Source: Cryptomeria japonica
Taxonomy: Eukaryota; Streptophyta; Pinopsida; Cupressales; Cupressaceae
Direction: 5' to 3'
Assembly: GCF_030272615.1 (NCBI RefSeq)
Contig: NC_081408.1
Span: 761,724,673-761,788,672, forward strand
DNA: 64,000 nt
Both the position numbers and the translations under genes were made by a program. Positions 37,161-47,615 of the stretch are shown piece after piece. Each line of letters starts with the position of its first letter. The stretch's first letter is position 1. The notes under the pieces were generated by a model. It ran no database searches, was not told the DNA's origin, and worked only from the letters and a program-made list of their open reading frames with translations.

Positions 37161-38580
37161 TGTTGATGTGTATTTTGTACATGACCAAACACAGAATAAA
37201 ATACCTAAAGGGTACCTTATCCTCTCTTGAATAAAGTCTCTGAATGCTGAAGATGTCGCGAAAAGGAACAATCAGGATGACTTCAAGGTTCTTCGTTGTA
37301 GGATCTCTACGTGTGGATAAGCACCAGTGGTATGATGTGATTTGCTGAAATCACAAGGGGACTTACACTTGATGACTGAACGTCTGATTTGCTGGAATCA
37401 CGAGTCCTATTTACTAACTGGAAGACAAACAAATGACAAAAGATGCAAGGTTCGGGAAGTCTACTCTACTACCTAGAATGCGAGAAGACGGATGAATGAC
37501 TAGGTGGAGTCCTACTGGGTTGGGTCTCACCATCAGGCTGAACAATTCAACACCAACTCAGTGCAATCTTCTAAGGGATGCTTCCAATATGTTCAAATTG
37601 TACACCATCTGACACTGATCACCATTCAAGATAATGCATGAAACAATAGACGTGTAACGACTTAAGATTAAGCTCATTTTATTCCAGTTAACCACGCAAG
37701 GCGCACTTACCATCAGCAAGAGGCTAGTGGTTTGGATTAGACGGATTCCACACAGGTGCATTCAACAATTTCCTTCATTCGATCTAATCATCTACCATCT
37801 AGAATTGAAGATTCAACAAGAAACCATGCATATTGCAAGAAACGACACACTTCACCATTACTTCAATGAAAATGGAGTTTATTTACAATCAATAGCAACA
37901 ATTTCTTGCCTTGTCCTCCTATTCTACTCTAATTGCTATTCTATCAACTGACTACTCACCTTCTAACTATTGACTAACTATTTTCTATTAGCCTTTACAA
38001 ATGAAGAGCCGGGGCTTATATAGTGCCCTTAATACAATTCAATGGCTAAGATCAATTTGAGATCAATGGCCAAGATTCTACAATGAAAACCCTAATTAGG
38101 GTTTATTACAACAAACTTAATTCCAACCAATGAAATAATTGTATTAATTGGACACATGTCTTTTTTGGAATATTCGACCAATGGATAGCCGAGGTAGGTA
38201 CATCGAAGCTTGTGCCACCTTTAATGAGTCAGGTACATCGAATTTGGACATGCTGAGGTGGACCAACCCGACTGGAGGAGTGATGACTGGGATGCCACCT
38301 TATCCAACACTTGGTTGATGCCAATTTGGTGATGCCTTCCTTCAAATGCTGGACTAGAGGATAGATGGAGAAGGTCTCCCTTAATGATGCTGGACTGGAA
38401 GAGGTTATTCTTGATGATGCTTGACCGAAGAAGGCCATCCTTGTCGATGCTAGACTGGAGGAGGTCGTTCTGATCCTTTTCGCGACATCTTCAGCATTCA
38501 GAGACTTTATTCAAGAGAGGATAAGGTACCCTTTAGGTATTTTATTCTGTGTTTGGTCGTGTACAAAATACACATCAACA
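37161..38580 (+). repeat. Abnormal 5' LTR: inverted LTR end plus 110 bp of normal LTR end
   Basis: 37161-38470 is an inverted copy of 45279-46585 at very high identity. 38471-38580 is the LTR end in normal orientation. The outermost 107 bp (37161-37267 and 38474-38580) are therefore inverted repeats of each other with one mismatch. The long U3 with hairpins present in the 3' LTR is missing here. Confidence 0.85.
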
Positions 38581-38584
38581 AAAT

Positions 38585-38601
38585 TGGCGCTAGAAGGAGG
38601 G
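38585..38601 (+). other. Primer binding site of the nested element, with duplicated leader
   Basis: TGGCGCTAGAAGGAGGG starts four bases after the LTR end (CAACA). A near copy, TGGCGCTAGAGGGAGGG, lies at 38693, 108 bp on, preceded again by CAACAAAAT. A weaker third copy lies near 38,805. The first site at the LTR edge is presumably the functional one. Confidence 0.7.
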
Positions 38602-39073
38602 CTGAGCATTTGAACGTCGGATCTTGTCAAGACACATCGCGTTTGAAGAAAATATCTAGGACTTTTGTCCGTCCTCCCGCACTCAACAAAATTGGCGCTA
38701 GAGGGAGGGCAAGCATTATCATGCTGTGAGTAGATGAAATCGAGATCCTAATTTGCAAGGAGTAATCTCAAGGACTTTTTTTACCCTCCTCCATGCTCGA
38801 CAGAATTGAAGTAGAAGAAAGGTGAGTGAATACGAACTCTTGAATCCAAGGAAGATCAGTGAAAAGTCATCTTCAACACTCAGTAGAGCCGGTACAGAAA
38901 AGGAAAGTGATCGCTGGATCGTCAGTTGGACTTGCGAAAGAAGGAAGCAAGTTGGAACCGATTGTGCTCTCAAGTTGAATCTGAGATATTCAAGATCTCT
39001 CTTATTCCAGAAAAATCCAAAAAAAAGTGAAAAACCCAAAATCCAAAAAAGGGAAAAAAAGAAAGATTTCTCA

Positions 39074-40798
39074 ATGGAGCGGCAACAGTTTCACGAGGAG
39101 CAACAAGTTGATTTTCCCGAACTTTGGTGGAGATTAGATACACAGCTTTATCCATGCAGATTGTCCGAGTTTGCAAAGCCAAGGCAATGTCGAATCCACG
39201 AGATAGAAGAACATGATGAGATGCATTGCTTGAAGTATTTATCAAGGATGGAATCAGCAGCGCAGGGAAAAATCTTCTTTTGGGATGTCCCCAGGCTAGA
39301 AACAGAAGAAGGTAGCTTCAGTGTCCTAGAAAGCAAGGATCCTCTTCTAAGCTTCTTGTGGATGATCGAGAGTCAACTCATTTTGAATGGTGAAATACGT
39401 CTAGAGAACACATTACTACCATTGTGGTGTAGAATTCACAACTCACCTCACTCTGAATTTACTTGCTCAGTATGTGAAATGGCTATCAATCAAGTCAAAA
39501 ACCAGTTTGGAATGCCAATTTTATCCGAAGAAGAATGTATTGTGAACAGATCTTGGGGTGCACATCTTGCAGTTGAATTCAGGAGAACCTATGAACAGGA
39601 CATTTCTCCAGCATTTGATTGTGAGAAGGATCAGTTGTACGTTGACGATACAAGTACACCTGATGAACAATGTATTATAATGGATAGCTCGCCATGCCTC
39701 GCACCTGAAAAGGAAAACCATGAAACAAAAGTTGAAGAATCAGTTGAAGATACTCCAGCAATAATAAAGGAAGATCCAGGAGTTGAACAAGCAATTAAAG
39801 GAGAAGATGACTCATTCCTTGAGGAATTCTCGTTTATGCTACAAAAGGAGATCCTTGAGAGTGAATTGCAAGAGGTCTCAAATGGCATTCTTAAAGAGGA
39901 CAATCAAGTTGACATATTGAATGAAGAATTACAAATTATCGTAAGTGAGCTCAGATATGAAGAACAATTCAAAGGGGCGCTTGAAGATTTCATCACCATT
40001 ATGCTATTTGAGGAAACATTTAAGGATCTTGTAGAGGAAACACAAGTGGAATCACTGCCAAAATTTTTTGTAGATAAGCAAGTTACTGTGAGTGATATGA
40101 TCCATCATCAACTCCGACCTCCTGAGACTAAGCTTGAAGAAGAAAGGCCACCAGAGATTATATTTGATCAACTAGAGGAAATGTTTGAGGCTCAATCCCT
40201 CAAGGAGTCTCTCATTTTTGAGGATATGCTAACAAAATTTCATGAAGATGCCTGGTTTATGCAAGATGTCTCAGTGAAAGCAAAGAATGCTGGGCTATTC
40301 GAAGGGGCGCTGGGCTTGTTTCTAGAAGAACTTCCAAATCAAGATCAACATACTACAAATGCTCGTGAAACGATTCATCACCAATGGCGACCTCCTGAAG
40401 CAACTGGTGACCTCGCTTCCGACAATACAGTTCCGTCTGAGCCTAAAATATGCCAGGTTGTCTCTTTCCTTAATCCTAGCCTTGAAAGTTATTATGATTT
40501 TGATTATGGGGATTTTGGGAAAACAACTTGCATCTGGAATGATCATGGTCCTAACGAATTACCTCAGTTGATTATTTTAAGTGAAAACTTGCTTGAATAT
40601 GAGAGATGCATGGTGAGAGCTTTCTTTTCTATATTTAAGGATGAATTTGCCCGACTGAGAACCATCACGTTTGCCATGCTCCTGTTGCACAAACTGAGAA
40701 ATCATGTGAAGTCATGTACATATTTTGCTTCTTTGAGTCGTGTTGAGTCTGGAAGTCTTGTATATAGGTTTAGAGTAGGTTTTCTTTTCGCATTTTAG
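39074..40798 (+). CDS. Acidic ORF of the nested element (574 residues), function unknown
   Basis: The first ATG of the open frame is at 39074 (MERQQFHEEQQ). The frame is open from 38822 but that upstream part begins with GTG and reads through the leader, so it is unlikely to be the start. The protein is strongly acidic and helical, with Cys-rich pieces CRIHNSPHSEFTCSVCEMA near residues 120-145. A repeated motif, HHQLRPPET and HHQWRPPEA, lies about 85 residues apart, and there are EGALGLFLEEL/KGALEDFITIM-type repeats. No Gag core, zinc knuckle or enzyme motif is visible. It occupies the gag position of a non-autonomous element. It is intact, unlike most frames in the window. Confidence 0.6.
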   Translation: MERQQFHEEQQVDFPELWWRLDTQLYPCRLSEFAKPRQCRIHEIEEHDEMHCLKYLSRMESAAQGKIFFWDVPRLETEEGSFSVLESKDPLLSFLWMIESQLILNGEIRLENTLLPLWCRIHNSPHSEFTCSVCEMAINQVKNQFGMPILSEEECIVNRSWGAHLAVEFRRTYEQDISPAFDCEKDQLYVDDTSTPDEQCIIMDSSPCLAPEKENHETKVEESVEDTPAIIKEDPGVEQAIKGEDDSFLEEFSFMLQKEILESELQEVSNGILKEDNQVDILNEELQIIVSELRYEEQFKGALEDFITIMLFEETFKDLVEETQVESLPKFFVDKQVTVSDMIHHQLRPPETKLEEERPPEIIFDQLEEMFEAQSLKESLIFEDMLTKFHEDAWFMQDVSVKAKNAGLFEGALGLFLEELPNQDQHTTNARETIHHQWRPPEATGDLASDNTVPSEPKICQVVSFLNPSLESYYDFDYGDFGKTTCIWNDHGPNELPQLIILSENLLEYERCMVRAFFSIFKDEFARLRTITFAMLLLHKLRNHVKSCTYFASLSRVESGSLVYRFRVGFLFAF

Positions 40799-41808
40799 AT
40801 TAGAGGTCTTTTGAGCCTTGTTCTTAATTTGCCTTGAGTCATTTGACTCATGATCTAGTGTGGCTCAGGTAGTTTAGTTGTTTGCTTTCTTTAGTTTGCT
40901 TTTGGCGTGCACTTTAGCTTAGTTTGCTTTGGGTCAGTCTGTCGGTCATTTGCTTTAGTTTAGGTGTCTTGAGTAGGAGCCTCCATTCGTGAGAAAGGCG
41001 TTTGTGTTGTTACTCTCACACTGGCAATATCCTGGATCTTATGTTAGACTCATTTCTTAGATATCTATTCATGAAGTGCTCAGAATCCGAGGTTGTTCTT
41101 CTCCAGCTTTATCATCTGATCAGGGCTTGTACTTGATCCGGAAGGGAACCACTTTCTGTGTCTTGATGCCGACATCTGTTGATTACTATATCTTTACACG
41201 TTAATAGACTCCGAGTCATTATGGTTTTCAGGCAAAGCTGTGATTGGTGAAAAATCTAAAATCTGACTTCAATGCCACCGCAATCCTCAAACCCTAGTAA
41301 GCTTCACTGCTTACGAGCCAAAGGAATTGACGGAGTGAAAAAGTAATATCAAAAGGAAAAAAATGAGAAAAATGAAGAGAAAAATAAAATCAAATGAAAT
41401 ATCAAAATTGGCTAAGGGGAATGTGCGAGTAATTCCATCGGGGCTATAGACGTCTGGCTAGCAATGGAGCAATGTTCATGAGCTTGCGGCGATAACCTCG
41501 TTGGGACTATGGACGTTTGAATGGCAGCGAGGCTCTATCAAGGATGCTTTTGAGGATCAGATAAACTACGTAGCCGATCGCAGGGGAACCTGAAGGTCAT
41601 AATTGTCTTGTCGAGAGGAATGAATACATTTGCACACACCTGGGTAATCAAAGACTAAGTGTCTAGATTTGGTCAAAGATTTTCCTTCCACTTTGAGTAC
41701 ATTTTCTAATCTCTTGATGAGCTAGGTTGAATTTTCCAGAGGTTCTAGGTGTCGATTGAGTCTTTATCTCTAAAATGTTCAGGAACATTTATTCAAGGTG
41801 GCGCTAGA
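40799..41808. other. Spacer between ORF and 3' LTR
   Basis: No pol. The last 14 bases before the LTR, AAGGTGGCGCTAGA, are the polypurine-tract position and repeat the GGCGCTAGA of the PBS. Confidence 0.5.
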
Positions 41809-42241
41809 TGTTGTGACGTATTCGCACATCGCCCCATTACAAATAGGGACCCTTGCTTTTTTGCTTTCTAGGGTTTGTTTTCTAGGTCTTTTAGGGTTTT
41901 GTCTGTTAGCCTTTGCATTTCGAGTGTCACCGAGGGGATCACTTGGATAGCAGGTTTTGCTTGAGTTAGGTCAAGTTGGTGAGTGATGAAGTCTGGAATG
42001 TCTTGATCCTGAAATTTGGCTGAAATTTAGCTAAGTCTGGAATGTCCTGATCCTGAAATTTGAGTAAGTCTGGAAAACTGAAAATCCTCCCAAAACTAGA
42101 TTTTGCAATATAGCTCCTAGAGGTCTAAAACCACTCTCAAACATCCTGAAAGTATATATGGAATATAACTTAAAGTATAAGATTATACTTAAATGTTATA
42201 TTCCATAAAATGATCCTGACGGAGAGTTCAAAAAGTCAAAT

Positions 42242-44335
42242 TTTGCTCCTGACCCTTCCAGAGGGTCCAAAGCGAATTTCGCTCCTGACCCTTCCAAAGG
42301 GTCCAAAGCGAAAATCTCCATAAGGCATTCTAGTTTGACCCAAACTTAGAACCAACTTGTTCCCAGGCATCTTTGAGGGCAAAACACTTGTTTGGATGGA
42401 AAAATGAGAAAATGAAGTCGGGATTTTGGCCAAGATTAGGAATTTCGCTCCTGACCCTTCCAGAGGGTCCAGAGCGAAATTCATCATAAACTTCATTTGC
42501 CACCTTGTTTGAGCTTGAAACCTTGTTCCTAACTTGGAAAATGATCTAACCTTGCCTTGTGAAATGGTTTGAGACTTAAAAAACTGAGCAATTTAGCCTG
42601 GAATGAAGATTTTGCTCCTGACCCTTCCAGAGGGTCCAGAGCGAAAATCTTATTTGAGCTTATTTGTCACTAATTTTGGCCAAATTTTTATGTGCAGGGT
42701 CTCTTGGAATGAAGATTGAACATCATTCAAAGATTTGGAAGCATGCGAAATGATGAATTCTGGACAAGGAAGGCAATTTTGCTCCTGACCCTTCCAGAGG
42801 GTCCAGAGCGAAATTCCCAATAGCTCTCATCTTGCAATGAAAAAAGTCAAGCTTTGGACATAGATGAAACAAGGACATCTCCCTTTACCTACCTGAGAAA
42901 GTTTCAACTTGAAAAGATAAAGGACTTTGTTGAAAACCTAAATTTCACTCCTGACCCTTGCTGAGGGTCTAGGGCGAAATTCCTTCAATCACCTGTTTTC
43001 CTGGCAAAATCAAGTCAAGCTTGGGTATGGATGAGAGAGGAATAGTGTTTTCTTCCTTGGAGAGGAGAAATCAACTTGAAGTGATGATGGAAAAAGCATG
43101 AATTGAGAAATTCGCTCCTGACCCTTGCTGAGGGTCCAGGGCAAAAATCTCTATTGGAGTCATCTCTGGCCTTGTTTGGTCAAATTGAGATGTCAAAGGT
43201 GTGATGAATGGTGAAGTGAACATAATAGAACCCCCTAACTTGTTTGAAGATCAAAAAATGAAGGAGTTTTGCCCAGGAAAGGCAAATTCGCTCCTGACCC
43301 TTCCTGAGGGTCCAGGGCGAAATTCTTTATAAACACATTATTTTACCTTTCTTGGACATAAAATCCTTATTCATAGCATAGTGCAGGGTGAGATCTTGCT
43401 TGGCAAAGAAGTTTCAAAGTGAAAAGTGAAACATTTTGGTTAAAATTGAAAAATCGCTCCTGATCCTCTCAGGAGGCCCAGAGCGAAATTCTCAAAGACA
43501 CCTCTTTCTTGCAAGGACAAAATGATTTTTTGGGTTGGAATGGATAAGAAAAGGTATGTTTTATCCTTTGAAGATGATTTGGATGGCCAACAAAGAAGAA
43601 ATCAAGCTAAATAAGGAAAATCGCTCCTGACCCTTGCTGAGGGCCCAAGGCGAAAAACCTAAAATTGGACTTTTTCCTCCAAAGTTGAGCAAAGCTAGGC
43701 CTAGGAATAAGCTCGAAATGATGTTTGAATTGCTTTGAAGAGAAAAAGGATGGTTAAGAATGAAAGTTTTAAAGCCAAAGGGAAAAATCGCTCCTGACCC
43801 TCTCAAGAGGTCCTGAGCGAAATTTCAAAGTCTTCTCCTTTTCTTGCAAATATAGGACAAAATTCAGTGTTTCATGACTTGGATGGGAGAAGGACATGTG
43901 TGTTATGCCTTAGAAATGATTTGGAGCTAAAAGAATGAAAAAATTTGCTAAAAAAAACTCAAATTCGCTCCTGACCCTTGCTAAGGGTCCAGGGCGAAAA
44001 ACCCTAAAATCACACTTTTTCTCCTAAGTTGAATAATACTAAGTTTGGAATGCAATGAAAGAGCCTATTTGGAGTGCCTTGAAGAGGTTTTTGAACTTTG
44101 AAAATGAACATTTTGAGCCCAATTGCGAATTTCGCTCCTGACCCTTCCAGAGGGTCCAGAGCAAAATTCCGCTAAATGCACTATTTCCTTCAAAATTTGG
44201 ATAAGCCAACTCAGTGATACAAGGAAATGGACCCTGGAGATTGCCTTGGAAGAGTTCAACAATCAAGCCAAGGTGAATTTTGGCCTAGAATTGGAAAATC
44301 GCTCCTGATCCTTCCAGAGGGTCCAAGGCGAAATC
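42242..44335. repeat. Array of 14 conserved hairpins spaced about 167 bp apart
   Basis: A module of about 38 bp of the form TTTCGCTCCTGACCC...GGGTCCAGAGCGAAA recurs near 42,242, 42,277, 42,443, 42,609, 42,777, 42,945, 43,110, 43,287, 43,453, 43,618, 43,785, 43,963, 44,130 and 44,298. After the first pair the spacing is 163-178 bp. Each module is an imperfect inverted repeat, and the DNA between modules is only weakly similar. Confidence 0.85.
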
Positions 44336-45720
44336 TTGAAGAAACTTCACTAGGCCTCAATCCAACCTTGATATTCCCAAAATCACCAAATTTGCTAAAT
44401 TCCAACATTTGGGAGGATTAAAATAAATTCGCATTAATTAAAGGCATTCTTAATTTAATAAATTAATTTTTAGGCCTTGAAATAATTAAAAAATCCACCT
44501 TGGAGGCACTAAAATTAATTTTTAAAAATTAAAAAAATACAAATTGAGCGCTCAAACACATTTATTGGCTTTTGCAATCAAGTCGGCCTCCTTTTTTGGA
44601 TTATTATCTTATTTTATTATTAAAAAACTAGGTCGACCTCATGGTTGAGTGGGGTGAGCGCTCTATATAATGAGGGAGTATTGCCTCAAGTTGCAAATCA
44701 TTCATTCATTGTTCTAAATGCGAACTTGAAGAGCATATTTGGAGGTGCGAAATTGAGCAAGTTGGAGGATAATTTCCAGATTTTGGAAGGTATTTGAAGG
44801 CGAATTTCCAGATTTTGGAGAAGCTAGTGGAAGGTGAGGCCTTTTGGAGGCTAATGGAGGCATAATTCATCCAAAGGAAGACCACAATTCAACCCTTGTC
44901 CAACAAAATCCGGTCTTCTTTCATCATTTTCCAAGGTTTTATAGTTAAGCATTCAAGGAGGAGGTATGAAGAATCATTTTTTTTTCGAGTTCTTATTCAA
45001 GACTTGTTGTGATTTCGTAGCAATTTTGTAAAGTCTAAGTCTTGAAAATCCAATTTCCATTCATAATTAATTTGAAACTGTGTAATTTTTGATTTATCAT
45101 GTCTTTTTCAAATTAATATCTTAAGTTATACCCTTGAAAGGTCTTAAATTTCTTGCTTTAAGATATGATGCTCAAAGACTAATTTTAGGTTTTTGTGTAG
45201 GTTTCAAATAACCACCCAAAGCCCGAGGATCTATTACTTAGCAGACTCTCAGCGAAGAAGATCGGGCAAGGACAAGGACGACCTCCTCCAATCTAGCATC
45301 AACAAGGACGGCCTTCTCCGGTCAAGCATCATCAAGAATAACCTCTTCCAGTCCAACATCATTAAGGGCGACCTTCTCCATCTATCCTCCAGTCCGGCAT
45401 TTGAAGGAAGGCATCACCAAATTGGCATCAACCAAGTGTTAGATAAGGTGGCATCCCAGTCATCACTCCTCCAGTCGGGTTGGTCCACCTCAGCATGTCC
45501 AGATTCGATGTACCTGACTCATTAAAGGTGGCACAAACTTTGATGTACCTACCCCGGCTATCCATTGGTCGAATATTCCAGAAAAGACATGTGTCCAATT
45601 AATACAATTATTTCATTGGTTGGAATTAAGTTTGTTGTAATAAACCCTAATTAGGGTTTTCATTGTAGAATCTTGACCATTGATCTCAAATTGATCTTAG
45701 CCATTGAATTGTATTAAGGG

Positions 45721-45732
45721 CACTATATAAGC
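45721..45732 (+). promoter_or_regulatory. TATA box of the nested element's 3' LTR
   Basis: CACTATATAAGC, a canonical plant TATA context, reads toward the LTR end. The inverted copy in the abnormal 5' LTR points the wrong way, so the 5' end would not drive transcription of this copy. Confidence 0.65.
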
Positions 45733-46628
45733 CCCAGCTCTTCATTTGTAAAGGCTAACAGAAAATAGTTAGTCAATAGTTAGAAGGTGAGTAGTCAGTT
45801 GATAGAATAGCAATTAGAGTAGAATAGGAGGACAAGGCAAGAAATTGTTGCCATTGATTGTAAATAAACTCCATTTTCATTGAAGTAATGGTGAAGTGTG
45901 TCGTTTCTTGCAATATGCATGGTTTCTTGTTGAATCTTCAATTCTAGATGGTAGATGATTAGATCGAATGAAGGAAATTGTTGAATGCACCTGCGTGGAA
46001 TCCGTCTAATCCAAACCACTAGCCTCTTGCTGATGGTAAGTGCGCCTTGCGTGGTTAACTGGAATAAAATGAGCTTAATCTTAAGTCGTTACACGTCTAT
46101 TGTTTCATGCATTATCTTGAATGGTGATCAGTGTCAGATGGTGTACGATTTGAACATATTGGAAGCATCCCTTAGAAGATCGCACTGAGTTGGTGTTGAA
46201 TTGTTCAGCCTGATGGTGAGACCCAGCCCAGTAGGACTCCACCTAGTCATTCATCCGTCTTCTCACATTCTAGGTAGTAGAGTAGACTTCCCGAACCTTG
46301 CATCTTTTGCCATTTGTTTGTCTTCCAGTTAGTAAATAGGACTCGTGATTCCAGCAAATCAGACGTTCAGTCATCAAGTGTAAGTCCCCTTGTGATTCCA
46401 GCAAATCACATCATACCACTGGTGCTTATCCACACGTAGAGATCCTACAACGAAGAACCTTGAAGTCATCCTAATTGATCCTTTTCGCGACATCTTCAGC
46501 ATTCGGAGACTTTATTCAAGAGAGGATAAGGTACCCTTTAGGTATTTTATTCTGTGTTTGGTCGTGTACAAAATACACATCAACAGGTCCCTATCTGGGA
46601 TGGGGTGATGTGTGATTAGGTCACAACA

Positions 46629-47030
46629 GGCATGAATATCATTACATTTTATTGAACTAATTACAATAAGGATTGTAGTACTGATCAGTATAAGATGGGG
46701 ACATGACATTAATTCTCTTCCGTGCTTCACCATGTTGGTCACTCTCTAATTTGAACCATATTCTAATATATCAATATAAGGCATGAATATCATTACATTT
46801 TACTGAACTAATTACAATAAGGATTGCAGTACTGATCAGTATAAGATGGGGACATGACATTAATTCATGCTTCACTATGTTGGTCGCTCTCTAATCTGAC
46901 CCATATTCTAATACATCAAGACATGTTGATAATTGCATCTATTTATAATCATTTCTATCCTTTTTAGAGACCGATGTATTTATTTCTTATTTGTAAGCTA
47001 TTTTCATTTGTAAAGATAATACAAGGAGCT
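46629..47030. repeat. Right part of the split 510-bp duplication
   Basis: Begins with the right GGCAT duplication, then two 151-bp units and the 'agacatgttgataattgc' tail also found at 30,790-30,900. Confidence 0.85.
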
Positions 47031-47615
47031 TTCTCATGTTATCTTACTTGATATAGTCTTATTTTGTATTCAGTTTTGGATGGGGACATCACATTTAAAT
47101 CTTAGGGAGATTCCCCTCTGAATTTGAAGAGAGGTTATACCATGCACTGTTATGTTGTATTGCCTTGCAAAACATAAATTTACACTCAAAACATTTCTTT
47201 AGGCACTCCATCAAGTTCACATAAAATTTGCTCGTGATCGCAATATATAGATGTTGATTTTTAATAATTGGCCTGATCAGCTATATTTTGTTAATTTATC
47301 CACAGATATTGGATTGTTTTGACTATAAGACACCCCCACAATAAAAGTATAAAACCTAATTATAGGCAAATTCAACTATATCTAAAAACTTGGTCCACAT
47401 AGTCAATTTATCTGCAGCATGCATCTGTGGCATGTCTTCCTAAATTGAATTCACACTCTAGTCTCTGACTAGTAAAGATAAACCAAACATGTTAATATGT
47501 TCAGTTTTCCATATACTTTCTGCAAACTCAGACCCTGCATTTTTGGGCAGGAACTTCACTGCTTTGCAGCTCTTGTTTAGGTAAGCTTCTGCCTTTTCAT
47601 TAATTCAAAACCAAA
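47031..47615. other. Unassigned spacer
   Basis: No gene recognised. Confidence 0.45.

Larger units (their letters stand above)
41809..46585 (+). repeat. 3' LTR of the nested element (4,777 bp)
   Basis: TG...CA ends. Its start matches the outer LTR start and its end matches 38471-38580. It comprises a U3 of about 3.9 kb with a hairpin array, a TATA box at 45,723, and R-U5 of about 0.86 kb. It is longer than most plant LTRs but within the range of large gypsy elements. Confidence 0.72.
37156..46590 (+). mobile_element. Nested 9.4 kb non-autonomous LTR element with inverted 5' end
   Basis: The element spans 37161-46585. It is flanked by AGTCC (37156-37160) and GGTCC (46586-46590), which look like a 5-bp target duplication with one mismatch. 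It inserted 43-48 bp inside the outer LTR. Internal order: abnormal 5' LTR (37161-38580), PBS, acidic ORF (39074-40798), spacer, then a 4.8 kb 3' LTR (41809-46585). No protease, RT, RNase H or integrase seen. Both termini are the same LTR 3' end in opposite orientation, which is not the normal layout. Confidence 0.72.
30969..46628 (-). mobile_element. Composite insertion: solo LTR of about 6.2 kb holding a nested 9.4 kb element
   Basis: Ends TG...CA with matching GGCAT duplications. Read on the minus strand, the LTR starts at 46628 (TGTTGTGACCTAATCACAC), is interrupted after 43 bp by the element at 37161-46585, resumes at 37160 and ends at 30969 (...CGTCAACA). The start aligns with the 3' LTR start at 41809 (TGTTGTGACGTATTCGCAC, both continuing to ATAGGGAC). 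The last 1.1 kb resembles the U5 side of the nested element. No PBS or polypurine tract divides it, so a solo LTR fits best. A plant-type TATA (CTATATAAG, minus) near 31,778 sits where an LTR promoter should. Confidence 0.72.

Noticed and set aside
37727-37951. 74-codon ORF, repeated inverted at 45795-46019
   Set aside because: Lies within the duplicated LTR end. Its conservation reflects the repeat, not coding.
38822-39073. Upstream part of the nested-element ORF
   Set aside because: The frame opens with GTG and covers leader sequence; the ATG at 39074 is the first usable start.
42236-44421. Short ORFs containing SLLTLPEGP or FGPSGRVRSE
   Set aside because: Translations of the repeated hairpin modules.
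37161-46585. DNA transposon with 1.3 kb terminal inverted repeats
   Set aside because: Considered because both ends are inverted copies. The TG...CA ends, PBS, LTR TATA and homology to other LTRs favour an aberrant LTR element.
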